DNA of 64,000 bases from Pycnopodia helianthoides. Lineage: Eukaryota; Echinodermata; Asteroidea; Forcipulatida; Asteriidae. Positions 37,101 through 49,142 of this stretch are shown here, one piece after another. Below the pieces are notes generated by a model. That model ran no database searches and was not told the origin of the DNA. It worked only from the letters and a program-made list of their open reading frames with translations. The stretch is taken from NCBI GenBank assembly GCA_032158295.1, contig CM063248.1, positions 14,646,657-14,710,656 of the forward strand, written 5' to 3'. The translations under genes and the position numbers were made by a program. The stretch's first letter is position 1; the number at the start of each line of letters is the position of its first letter.

Positions 37101-38760
37101 TACAGAAAAGTTGAACAAAATTTATATTGATTAAAATTATCAAATCAGTACCTTCCAACATGAAAAAACTTATTTTTGTTGCCACAAAGAGCGTTTGGGG
37201 TGAAGTTCATCACATGATAAAACTTTGAATCTTTTTTTCACAAAAGGTGTAAATTCTAAAATATTAAATATCCTTGATTTCAACAAAATAAAGTTAGAAA
37301 ATGCCAAAAAAAACCCTCATCTTTTTCTGCTCCTTAAGTTTTGATTCTTTATTTGTATTGACATTAAGAATGAAAAAAATATATATAACTGTAAATCTGA
37401 AATTATGTTTAAAATCGCAATTGCTGATTTTGGATCCCATCCAAAACAGTCCAGAGAAAAAATCCTGAGTCCTCTCCGTTTCTAGGTCGCGCACATCTTA
37501 TATGATCGCACACCTTGAGAACCTAAACCTAATGCACTATATTTCTATCACAACCTAGCGGCAAATCAATAAATACGCTATTGTCAAAACCTTGAGATTT
37601 ACCAACACAATGCACACATCCCTCCCCCTGCATTCCCAAGCTAATTGGGGATAAGTCCAGGATTCCTCTACAAGTTTGCGAAGAATTCCCCGCCAATAGA
37701 ACTCATTCTTCCCTCGGATTAATTTTACTTGAGCTGATATTATGTCTTTCAAGGGCTCCAAATCTGAAGATCAAGAAGATGAAGCCCCACCATCCGCCCC
37801 TTCCATACCAAGCCAAACTCCTGCCCTTCGGGAAACAGGTGTTGCACAACACCACGTTGTGGCATGCATTTTGGTCTGCATCTGAGTTATCTAATGGTTT
37901 AAAATCCTTCAATTTGTATAAAGCATTCTGTTTTGACTGTGATGTTTTGGGCTTTTCTATTGTTACATAAGAAGATCACTTCAGGTTAAAAGTTAAACAG
38001 AACATCTTGGTCAACAAGTTTAACAAAATAGACACAACATGCTTGAAGTATGGAAACAACAATGATTCAACAATCAACAATCTTTGGACCTAATCCTGGT
38101 TGATGCCAAATCACCTTCAAAAAATAAAAAAGGAAAAAGCCAGGGGGAAAAAAATGGTTTTAGATGCAATGCTGTTAACTTTTAAACTATTACAAAAACA
38201 AATTGAAGGATAAAGCTGCTTTCTCTAAAAACCAAACTAGATGTGACCGAGTGACACATTCTTCACAAAGCCTATGACTGAGGCTATACATGTACACCAA
38301 GCACTCCATGCCCAACTTGAGTCTGGATGCCCATCTACAAATTTATGATTAACAGTTATTTTTATGCGGGCACTGTTAAGCAGATTCATGGTGACGACTG
38401 AAAAGTGGCATTTTCCAGAGCAGCTTTAAAATAAGTCCCCTTTGAGTTCGGAATTTTGTAATTCGAACTGTAATCTCACATTTTGTGCCAAATCAAAGAT
38501 AAAAACTGACAGACTAGGGAATCAGTTAATACGTAGGGTGTTTAGATGACATGAATCTCAAGTTAATTAAATAGTTGACATCCACAAAGAAAGCTGAGAT
38601 ACATGTAAGCTTTGCCAAAGTCTAAATAAATATTTAAAAATATGTAAAACAATACAATAATTTTAGAGGCTCATCGTTAACCTGCTTTCACTAGTTATTT
38701 GAAGTTACATACATTGTAACATCGCACGCTTCCTAAAATTGAAAACCAGCTTTACACTTT

Positions 38761-38845
38761 ACAAGTTTGTTATTTCATGTCTATGTTGGGTCACATAAAG
38801 TGCAGTTACTAGTCTTTGAAAATTACCATTGTTGTGCATGTGCTT
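38761..38845. repeat. Degenerate fragment of the 43783 MITE family
   Basis: ACAAGTTTGTTATTTCATG, then TATGTTGGGTCACATAAAGTG and TAGTCTTTGAAAATTACCAT parallel the right half of the 43783-44167 element. No left end was found. Confidence 0.4.
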
Positions 38846-39264
38846 TACCATGAACAAACTCAAGAATATGAACAACAACAAAATCAAACTAACAGAGCAT
38901 CCATGTCGCAATTAATGATGGCTACCTCTACTTATTGACAATTAAATTATTAGAGAGACTCCAGAATTGTCTGTAAACATCAGAGAAGCGTGTTGTCAGC
39001 AGCTTACCAGGGGCTGAAAACCAGGATGTTGGGATGGATGGGGGAAGTCCCTTCATTTCTCACTCAAAATACCCTAAACAGTAAATCAACATTCATATCT
39101 TAAAATATGTTGTTTTTTCATATTTTAAGTCTGTGTCTAAGATTAAATTATATTTATTGTTTTTTATCTGTGAAAGGCCTTTTCTTGTTTACAACAACAT
39201 CCAACACCATAAGGTAAATCAGCGTCCAATGTTGGACTCTGATTATGGTGGTGTGCCTGCTCCT

Positions 39265-39420
39265 TGTTTTCTTGTGCAGTTCCTCAGTCCAACGGAATCA
39301 AACAAAACTTGCCTTTGTTTTTTAAAATTTGAGGATGTAAGCTATCAGTTTTTGAGGATGTAAGCTATCAGTTTTCTTGTGCAGTCCTAAGTCCAACAGA
39401 ATCAAACAAAACTTGCTGTT
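39265..39420. repeat. Small local duplication
   Basis: GAGGATGTAAGCTATCAGTT occurs twice in direct succession. CTTGTGCAGT, GTCCAAC and GAATCAAACAAAACTTGC occur on both sides. The arrangement looks like a staggered tandem duplication of roughly 100 bp. Confidence 0.6.
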
Positions 39421-39483
39421 GGATTTTGACTGATTAGGGTTTAACTCCAGACCTCAACTTTTATCTTCAGCCCATTTTGACGT

Positions 39484-39787
39484 GGGGGTGTCCCAAGGTG
39501 TAGGGGAGTTATTCTCTTTTGAAATAAAAACACCCCTACACCTGTGTAAATTTCCAAACGTCCAAGCATCAATCTTGAAAAAATTTCCTTACACCTCTCG
39601 GCAAATAGGATCATTTTTTCAGGGCCTAGGTCATCCAAAATACCTCAAGTTGGAAGTCAACAACCCCCAGGTCAAAATTGGGCAACATTTTTACACTTTA
39701 ACCTTTTATTTGGCTCTCAAATCTGTCTAGTAAACAATATTTGAGGCCGTCACTCTGTTTTCTTCCTATATAGTGGGGTGCACCCCT
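39484..39787. mobile_element. Left-truncated copy of the 61284 element
   Basis: It shares AAAACACCCCTACACCTGTG, CAGGGCCTAGGTCATCC and AAAATACCTCAAGTTGGAAG, plus CAACAACCCCCAGGTCA, with 61440-61758 in the same orientation. It keeps the right end GTGGGGTGCACCCC. The left terminal repeat is missing or replaced. Confidence 0.7.
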
Positions 39788-40490
39788 GATGCAGCCCGAA
39801 TTGCTTTAAAACATCTACCAGCTTATTGATCCTAATAAGCTCCATGAGAATTACCTTTTAAAGCAAATAGGCCAACAAGATTAATTACTGTTTAATAGCT
39901 CAATCCAAACATCTGGATTACTCAAACAATACACTCACAGGATAATTTGACTATTGATTAAGCTACTAATTACTTCTAATGAGCAGTTGATTAATTGACT
40001 ACTAATCTTATTAGTTTTGGGGTCAATGAAAGGAATTGTTGATCGGTTTGCATTTTGTAATTGAGTCCCTGCTTCCTCTCTGCATGTAGGTCAATGAAAC
40101 TATGGACACAGCACTTTCAACTTACGATCATTTGGATGAGATTTAAAGGAACATTACAGAATTGGTTTTTGCTAACGAAACAGTTGCTGGCAGTGTAAGC
40201 ACTTTATGTAATCCACCATATACATAAACTGACAAACCTGTAGAAGTTTAAGATCGATCGGCCATCTGGGTCACAAGAAAATAGTGAAAAACCGATTACA
40301 CATTTGCATGAAATCATATAGATTCAACAAATGAATAAAACGCTCACTGAGCGATAAACTCCAATCGGAAAATTAGTTTATTCATTTCTCATCAAATATG
40401 GCATTTCAGACATAAATATTTCAAGGGATATTTTTTACTTAATCACTCTTTGAACCCAGCCATTCACTGGTTTAATTGTGGCCTGTCCCT

Positions 40491-40850
40491 AGCCCTGACT
40501 GAGAGGTCAAGTGCATCAGACTCAAGTGCTGATGGCTGAATCATCGGAATGTGGGTTCGGATCCCAGTCATGACACTTTAAGGCACTTTCACCATAATAG
40601 TTTCTCTTCACCCAGGTGTATAAATGGGAGCCTGAGAGGGCCGAGACAGTCTTGTGTTGGATTAACCCCTTTGCACCAACTTAAGCAGATTGGGGTTGTA
40701 CATGTATACTCCACAGGGAAGTTTGAGGAATGGTCTAAGTATGCCCGATGAACAGGGATAATAATGTTGCAAAGTGCCTTGATCTAGCTATACTACTAGG
40801 ATGTGTGCCCTACATGTATATAAGAACCAAATATCATTATCATTATTAAT
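40491..40850 (+). mobile_element. tRNA-headed SINE with ATT-rich 3' tail
   Basis: The head contains GAGAGGTCAAGTGCATCAGA, GCTGATGGCTGAATCATCGG and a B box GGGTTCGGATCCCAG, like a type II (Leu/Ser-like) tRNA. The body has CACCCAGGTGTATAAATGGG and AAGTGCCTTGATCTAGC. The tail is ATCATTATCATTATTAAT. The repeated-trinucleotide tail is typical of LINE-dependent SINEs. Confidence 0.7.
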
Positions 40851-42391
40851 TCTACAATTGACAATGTAGAAAGTGTCATCAAAGCACATGGTCACACCAA
40901 CTGAAGTAATTATCTTCAATCTTCGTTATACAGGATGAAGGTGCGCAAATGGGGCGGCATTAGGACAAGGTCCCAATGTTCGGAACACACGATAACGTTT
41001 GACCGTGGTCGGTCGCTACAATCAAGTACAGTTCTCATACATGTACATGTACACCATCTCCTTGGCCGGTACCCACAAGACATGCCACAAGATTTCATTA
41101 ATAGCGATGGAAATTGTCTGCAGCAGGTGGGCTAGGACCTGTAGGTGGGAAGAAACCATTTAATTGGATGTCTATTTTTAACTAGTGTGGGATAACGTAT
41201 TTTTTTTCGAAGGCGACAGAGTTGAGTAGAGAATTAGGAAATGTAAGCAGACGGCACTGTTTAGCGTTTATCAATCTTGAGGATATGTCTCGTGGAGATT
41301 TTTCAAACTTGAGCTGTACTTTGCATTTCAAAGCCAATAATGGGAAAGTAGGTAAGATTTATACAGAAGCCTATTTTGTCATTCTGTTTCAACCGTATGC
41401 AAGGCTCTTCTCCTTAACTCAATAAGCCAGAGAAGAAGGGAAACAAGTCTAACAACTCCAAGCCATCTCGCACGCATTAAATTCACGGTAAACAACATCC
41501 ATAAGAGCTTTAAAATTTAATCCTTTTTTAGGGAAAGGTTCCTCAAGGCTAATTTTAGCTGGTGTTTTCTCCTTAATTTATCAAAATCTCTTACAGGGTT
41601 TGCAGCATTAATGAAATCCAAATTCCAGTCTTATTCTTTAGGTCAGTAACATTTATTTCAGACCTACAAATACTAAAAAAGGAGGGCAGAGCCAATTTCT
41701 ATTTCATGGACTTTGAAATACAGCTGTACTGATACATGTCATAGAGGTTTCCGCAACTTTAAACATTTGAATGTCAATATTAGTTTTGACAGCAATACTG
41801 CAGCCTGAGAAGGGAGTCAAAATCATCTCAATTCAATGATTTAACATTGTGTCCACACAATGCACATTACATACTGTTTGATACTGTTTGAATGATATAA
41901 GATAACTTACAACTACAATGCCCTAACAAATTGTTCAATTTACCAAAGGCATCCAAGTGAGTCCCAGTTGCATTAATGGTGTAGGCTCTGCCAATTACCA
42001 CTAATAGAATACAACACCAGTTAACGCACCTCGTTTCACAAGTCACATCATTTACATTCAGTAAGACATTTTAACAAGTCCCTTAAAGGGGCACTACATC
42101 AAAGATTTATGGAAGCGGAATTTCCTTCCCATCCTCTGCATACACTCGTACCTTTCAATAGACCTTATGCACCTGCATCATTTCACCTAGATGTCAAAAG
42201 GAGGTTGCTCATTGGCCCATGCTGTGTGCCACGCGTACAAATATTTGCGCTTTCATTGTTTCGTCATCAATTTTTCACTCTACGATGACAGTTAGATGAC
42301 ATCAATGCATATGTCTACAAAAATATCATACCACTAACCTACATGTAGGTGAAATTTCATCAAATTTTGATTTAAGTGAAAATAATAAATC

Positions 42392-42530
42392 AATTTGGGT
42401 TTGACAAAGAAAGACTAACTAGAGCAGGATTTGAACCTGTGTATTAATGTGCCAGCGCTCTACCAACTGAGCCATCTAGCCCTAATGTTGGCGGTCTCCC
42501 TATTTTGTCAACATCTTTTTTATTCGGGGG
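42392..42530 (-). mobile_element. tRNA-derived SINE copy
   Basis: The plus strand reads AATTTGGGTTTGACAAAG, then AGCAGGATTTGAACCTG, GCGCTCTACCAACTGAGC and GGCGGTCTCCCTATTTTG, ending TATTCGGGGG. This is the family consensus in reverse orientation. Confidence 0.75.
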
Positions 42531-43782
42531 AAAAACGTTTTTGCCCGGGATTTTGTGCATGTTTATTTCAGGGAATTGATATAAGCAACAGTGGTTGGTG
42601 GGTCTTAAAAATGCTATTTTCTTGACTTTGACAATATGTCTTGCAGTAATATTTCTTTAGGGGATTAATTCTGGTGAAACAAGCTTTTACTGTCTGTTTT
42701 GCTAACATGCATCTCAGTTAGCACGTCTTAATTCTTTTCTTGATTCAAGCAAGCATTGCACACCCTAAGACGAAGTATGGCAGGCAAACTGATACAGAAT
42801 ACCATGATTTCCCGCCTTTACTTTTCCTCTGCAAACATCAGCAAAAAAATCAACCACTGTATAGCACCGTAAAACACCAGAAACACACAGATCTGGAATA
42901 CAGTGTCCTTGATCTACAGCAAATAGTTCATCCAAACACCCCGTTCACACAAATGGCAACTTGACTAAAAATACACCCGCCCTGATGAGAACCCTTGACC
43001 TAGTTTCCATTGGAGCAAGATGAAACATAACTCCCTCTTGGGCATAATGGCCTGTTCCAGCAGGAGCAGGCCTCTCATTTCTCCGCTTTTAGTAAAGAGA
43101 GAGCAACTCAAATGATCTTGCACAAAGTCTCAAAATGAAATCCAGCCAGCCGGCTAGTGTGTGGATTTCAATGCATTGTTGGACCAGGACCACGATGAGA
43201 ACATAAGACTGGTGCCCGGAAAATATTTAACCCACGATATTCTTCTGGGAAAACTCAGCGATGAATGGTCAGGGCCAAGAGGACTGGGATGAGGTATCAT
43301 TTGTCTTGAATGATGTGCAACGTGGAGGGAATGACAATGTTCCATGTAGAATGTGAAGAGATGATGAAATACAGAACACAGAAGGTTTTATTAATCTGTA
43401 TTCTCCATATGAGTCAGCAGTTTTTGAATTTCAAATTGATTCTGGTATGAAGCATTTTGGGGGAACACTTTCATGGACGGCTGCTACATTTGTGTCAATG
43501 TTTCAACCACTCTTCTTTCTTAGTAAATGGCGAAGTACAAGATGTTGTTGGAATCATGAGAAGTCGATGAAGAAAAGAAGCTTGAAAAGGAGTTTAAAAT
43601 TGAGAAATAAAGATGAAATGGAAAAAGACAACACAGAAAGGGCAAAGAAATACTGATGAGAAGAGTACACAGACTGACAAATAATTATATCCAACATGAG
43701 AAGTTGGAAGAAAATAGGATAGACCTGTTGTAAATTGGTTCAATCAATTTTACTAAACAGAGAGACTAGAGAGAGAAATATG

Positions 43783-44167
43783 TTAAAGTCACTGGACACT
43801 ATTGGTAATTACTCAAAATAATTATTAGCATAAAACCTTACTTGGTAACGAGTAATGGGGAGAGGTTGACAGTAAAAAACATTGTGAGAAACGGCTCCCT
43901 CTGAAGTGACATAGTTTTCGAGAAAGAAGTAATTTTCCACGAATATGATTTCCAGACCTCAGAATTAGATTTTGAGGTCTTGAAATCAACCATCTGAAAG
44001 CACACAACTTCATGTGACAAGGGTGTTTTTTTTTCATAGTTATCTCACAACTTCGACGACCAATTGAGCTCAAGTTTTTACAGGTTTGTTATTTTATCCA
44101 TATGTTGAGATACACCAAGTGAGAAGACTGGTCTTTGACAATTACCAATAGTGTCCAGTGTCTTTAA
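43783..44167. mobile_element. TTAA-flanked MITE (CACTGGACACTATTGGTAATT family)
   Basis: The left end is TTAAAGTCACTGGACACTAT with TGGTAATT; the right end is AATTACCAATAGTGTCCAGT with GTCTTTAA. Inside are the family blocks GAGAAACGGCTCCCTCTG, AGTAATTTTCCACGAAT and ACGACCAATTGAGCTCAAG. The sequence is AT-rich and non-coding. The open frames across it are translation artefacts. Confidence 0.8.
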
Positions 44168-45485
44168 CAACCTTCAAGGCAGATGAGATATAAGACGAAA
44201 TAAGGAAAATGTACATCTTTTAACGACCAGGTTTACTCTATTGAAATACTAACTGAAGGTTTGACTCAGGGTTTGATCACTTTAATTGGCCAGGAGCAGC
44301 TTCTGAAGTTGAGAAGCTGTTAAGAGGCCTTCCCCCTGGGTTGTATCTGAGGGAGTGTTTTTCACAAGACTATACACACAGCCAACTGTACACTTGCAGC
44401 TGGAGTGTTTTTTCTGCCCCATCCGATGCCCAAGCTCCATGTTATTTGATCACACTAGAGATGATCATCAACTAACAATAATGTCAGCAACCTCATCAAC
44501 AACAAAATTAAAAGGGAAATAAAGCAACGATAATAGCATTGTTTCACTCCTAAATGTACACCATGCCAGCACCAATAAACACACAAGCTTGATATCTGAC
44601 CATCAGGAAAGGAGGAGGAAGAAAAAGCCTGCCGGCTGTCCGTAGTCGAGAAGTCCCCTAGGGCTAAAAGAAGCATTGATCTTCAAGAAAGCGGGTCATC
44701 CACTTACTGAGGCTGCGCCAAGAGTTGCGTGGTTGTTCGATGTTCGGCCAAATGGATTTTGAAATCACAGCGGCAAAGGTGCAACTCAATTCCTTGGAAT
44801 CAATGAAACATGGCAGTGAGGAGGAGTGGATCCAGTGATACAAGTCTCTGGAGTGAATCCAGTCCGATATCCCCAAAGAAGAATTTCAGTTACTACATTA
44901 TCAACTGGAAAGAAGGAATACCTCCACAATAAAGTATTCACATTTCAGATTTTAAGTCACATGATACAATTTTAGTGATTATCTACTGCCATTACTCCTC
45001 ATACTGGGTTATAATTAACCTAGTTATAATGGATTACAATATTGAAAAAAATGGGAGGGGGATATTTTAAAACCATGCTTCACTGCTTCCTTCCGAACAT
45101 CTCCACATTTCAACAATGACAATTTCAAGTTAGTTTTCAGATGTTTCTTGAAGAACTTACTTTTTAAAAGAGCAAGCCCTCTTGCAACTTGTATACAAGT
45201 ATGCAAACATACATACATTGTACCACATTTAAGCATGATGACACATTTTCAAAATGGCTCCATGCTTTCTTATTTCTTAACTTAGCGGTCTAAGCCAAAT
45301 TGAGAATACTGCTCTAAACCCACGAAGACTATAAATAATGTTTACATTTTCTGCTCACAAGGGATGCTAACCTCACAAAGTGCATATTAGAACAGAATGC
45401 ACAAAATCCCCAGAACAAAACCTTATCGTACAAGTACAACAACAAAAACCTGATCTGCACGCTCGATGTGCTTTAAATTATGAAA

Positions 45486-45640
45486 ATTTGGGGTTGAACA
45501 CAGTAAATTGACTAGACCAGGATTGGAACCAACGACCTCCGATTAACGTGCCGGCGCTCTACCAAATGAGCTAGCTAGCCCAATGTTGGCAGTTTCCCTA
45601 TTTTGTTAATATCTTTGTTCGGGGGTGCCAGTCAGAAGCC
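45486..45640 (-). mobile_element. tRNA-derived SINE copy with extended head
   Basis: The plus strand has GGGGTTGAACACAG, CAGGATTGGAACC, GCCGGCGCTCTACC, GCAGTTTCCCTATTTTG and TTCGGGGGTGCCAGTCAGAA. The head shares CTTCTGACTG with the copies at 1541 and 60642, so the element extends beyond the tRNA block. Confidence 0.75.
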
Positions 45641-48534
45641 ATACAACCGTTAAATGCCATGTAACCAGGGATCACACCCAAGTTTATGATACAACCTGGG
45701 AAGCAGCAGCCAGGGGATCACCTTTTAAGGAGATGTGACTTTTTATTTCAAATGTCAAGTAACAAACCACAAGGGAAACTGGGTAAATTTTAAATACATT
45801 ATGATACACGGAAAGACCAATAGTGTGGTGTGCTTCTTTCTCATAATTTTTGTATCAACTCTATCAAGAATCTATCCCATTTGCATCCAAATTGTGTATA
45901 AGTTGAAAATTGAAATTATATGGTGATTTACACTGTGAAGAAACATTTAAAATCATTGTTAAATTTCCCAACAATTTTCCAGAATTGTAAACAGAAGAAA
46001 ATTTGTTTTTATGGATACCCTAGACCTTAAAAGGGGAGCCTATTCAGACAGATTATCACTGGTTGACAAGACATAGGTTTCATAGAAGCATTGAACAGAA
46101 AGGGTACCGGTCTCCTTCCATGAATCATCTTATATTGCTCCCAAAAGGTCAGAGGTCAATCTTGTCAATCAATACCAGACTGCACTGTGCAAAGGTTGTG
46201 GTAATCTATGATTACACATAGATAATAAAATTCAAATCAGCACAGAACTCATTAATCAAAGTCGACTGCTCTTTCATGTCTGTTGGACAATATGTTGATG
46301 GGGACAAAATAATTCTGCCAATACATAATATAAATAATTCAATTTAAATCAGTGCTCAACTTATTAATAGTCTACTACTCTTTCATGCAAGACAATACTA
46401 TAGGCTAATAAGTTTAAGGTGCAAATAAAATTGTAATGCTGAACTGTATATAAATATACTGCCTTTTTATTTATTTTCATTTGTAGAAACAATAATTTGC
46501 GGTATACTGTTACATTAAAATCACCGCAGTGCTGCACAGTCAACGAAAGAAAATACAAAACATACATTGTACAAACACAATGTACAGTGCCCTATGCTTG
46601 TTGGCGTTCAGCTCTTTCATAAACACAACGTGCAAGCTATCGTCTCCACTACTTTATGTTTATTAACACGTATTACAAAAGCAGCACGGACAATTTCCAC
46701 GCTTGTTTTCTCTCTTATGGAAATGTTTGTTACTGAATGACACTGAGATAGGTTTAATCCTACACGCAGACCGATACACTTCCCACAATACCATTGGACC
46801 ATAAATTCAATTGGCCGCAAGAATGCAGTCATGCACAGTATCTGTTTGGCACATGTATGTGTATGTCACATCTTCGAAGGTCTGTGCATAACATAAGGAG
46901 TTTTTTTCTGCTTGAGTTAACCATAAAGTCTTTCAACAGCAATCAATGGACAACAATTTGGACGATCATCTAGTCTTCTAATCGTAAAAACGTAAAACAT
47001 CTACACTTTACAACCTGCGAGCTTGTTGAAGCGTCTTAAAATAACTCCATTGTCTTCAAAAGATGAGAGCTATCAAAATGTACCTGGTAGTTTTTGCAAA
47101 TTTTCTGAATGTGTACTTTGAAGCCCCAAAATAATCACCTTTTTTATGCGGACAATGTGGGTGAACAGTCTGCCTGGAGACTGTACAGTTTGGCTGCATA
47201 ACACAGCACTCTAACAGTTTTAACTTCCCCTTCTAACAGATGATTCAAGACAACAGAGCTATATTCCATTTCTTATACAAATTTCTCTAATTCATTTACT
47301 TCAATGCTTTGCTAAATTGATATTTCCTTCACCTTCAGTGATATTTGTCCACCAAATTTTTATATATGAGTAATCATTACTTAATTCATCAATTTGCATC
47401 AGTTGAAATCCACACAGCAGTTCTCATGTAATAAACAAAAAATCAGCCTTGCTAGTGGTATGTTGTCAGACTGGGTCATTGAGTTTTGAATAATAAAGCT
47501 CTCCCCACACAGCGCTCCCACAAACAGCTTCGAGTCTATCAATTCCTTGGAACAGATTGCAAAATTAAGGAATGAGTAGTATTTACACAGAAATATCATG
47601 TAGACAATGATGACTGTACTATTATGATCGGACAGTAGGTGGGTGTTTATGAATAGACCATACTCCTCGAAGACTTCACAAATACCTAGTCTGGGGGATA
47701 CACCCCAGCAGTCAACAAGAACCTTACTAGGGTGAAATCTCTCTATGCATGTTGTTCGGCAGTGGAGGGAATGAATGTAGAACCCACACTATTATATATT
47801 TCTCCGAAGAACTGACTGTACTGATAGTGCAGTGGTGCTCGAGGGCAGAGCATTAACACTGTTGACGAGTGCAGGCTGCTTCATATTGAACAACAAGACA
47901 AGTGAATAACAATTATTAATACCGACTTGCTTTGAACTCATTTCTGGCAGTGACTCAATTTGCTGTTTATTTGAGCAGAACAGTCTACAACAAGTGCGGT
48001 ACTGTCATTTTCTAAATTAGAAAATTTCAGATCTAATAATGATGATACAAGGTGTAACTGAATTTATTATTTTCACTCACAGTCGGGTAATGGTAGTAAT
48101 ATGTGGTAGCAAAAAACATGGAACATAAAGACACATTAGGTCTTATGTAGTCAAAATTGATGTCATAAATTAGTTTTTATGACACAAGCAACTAAAAATT
48201 AAGAACAAAAGTCACTGTTTTAAATTATAAGAATTCACTACGAGTGACAGACACCTAAGATAACAGTTCAGGGACTTCAACAATTTGACGAAAATTGTAT
48301 TGTACATCACGAGCAGAACTGCCACCAACATCCATTTATAAGTACAATTTAGTGAGTTAAAAAAAAACAAATTTGTCAAATAACCTTTAATACATTTGTC
48401 ATTGTAAATCTAAGGCCAGTCAGTGATTAGTTAAAAACAACATAGAGTAAATATCATGAGAAATGGTTGCATTTCTAGATGTGATTGAACTTTAATGGAA
48501 GGTCAATGAAGAGACTAGTTGGTTTTATTCTTAA

Positions 48535-48962
48535 CGGTAGGGTCATTGTTTGAATGCTTATTTATAGGCAAAATTATAATCAATTATAAAAATCACCTGT
48601 TAAAGTTTCAGCTGAATAGTGTCAACTTGCTGAGAAAACGGCAACAAACTGTCACAAAATTTTCGCACAAACATCAAATCCATCCACGTTTAGCGAGGTG
48701 ATAGTGGGTACCAACCACATCTAAGGCCAAAGCACTCACAAACGGACACCAACTCTAACAAATCTAAGAAACTACTCATGTATGAATCGTTTCTCAGATT
48801 CAAATGTTTTTATTTTAAATTTCTAATCAACAGGCCCTTTTCACGCGGAATAATTTCGCAGGATGCTTACTACAATTACCATCTTTATGACAAGTAAGAT
48901 TTGCAGATAGAAATTATACAATTTTTTTTTGGGGGGGGGGTCATAAACAAACGATGACCCTA
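48535..48962. mobile_element. MITE-like element with AGGGTCATNGTTTG ends
   Basis: The left end AGGGTCATTGTTTG and right end CAAACGATGACCCT form inverted repeats. The interior block TTGCTGAGAAAACGGCA and AATCCATCCACGTTTAGCGA is shared with 25811-26040. A G10 run lies just inside the right end. Confidence 0.55.
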
Positions 48963-49133
48963 GCTTTACAAAAATAGCATTAACTGTGTAAAGGCAGAAA
49001 AAGCTCATTTGACATCTTCCTGATTGGGTTCATTCATTGATTCCCTCATCCTGCTGACAAATCAATTTTTAAATTATTTTAAAGAGTGTAATGATGAATC
49101 TAAGAATTTTAAAGATATAAAAAGGAGTTGTGG

Positions 49134-49142
49134 ACTTACCTG
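49134..49142 (-). other. Splice donor of the giant exon
   Basis: The minus-strand sequence is CAG|GTAAGTCC, a full match to the animal U1 donor consensus. Beyond it the open frame (VSPQLLFISLKFLDSS) loses the Ser/Pro-rich character and stops. The exon therefore ends at 49140 in phase 0. Confidence 0.85.

Larger units (their letters stand above)
44170..49130. other. Probable first intron sequence (left of the giant exon)
   Basis: Downstream of the donor at 49139 on the minus strand. Apart from the SINE at 45486 and the MITE at 48535, nothing is recognised. Minus-strand open frames at 46617-46832 and 47399-47599 were examined for splice context and not accepted. Confidence 0.5.

Noticed and set aside
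46617..46832. Minus-strand exon of the giant-exon gene
   Set aside because: No convincing acceptor with a polypyrimidine tract and no phase-0 start.
47399..47599. Minus-strand exon (ELIDSKLFVGALCGESF)
   Set aside because: Peptide looks plausible, but the upstream CCAAG acceptor is weak and no donor in a matching phase was found.
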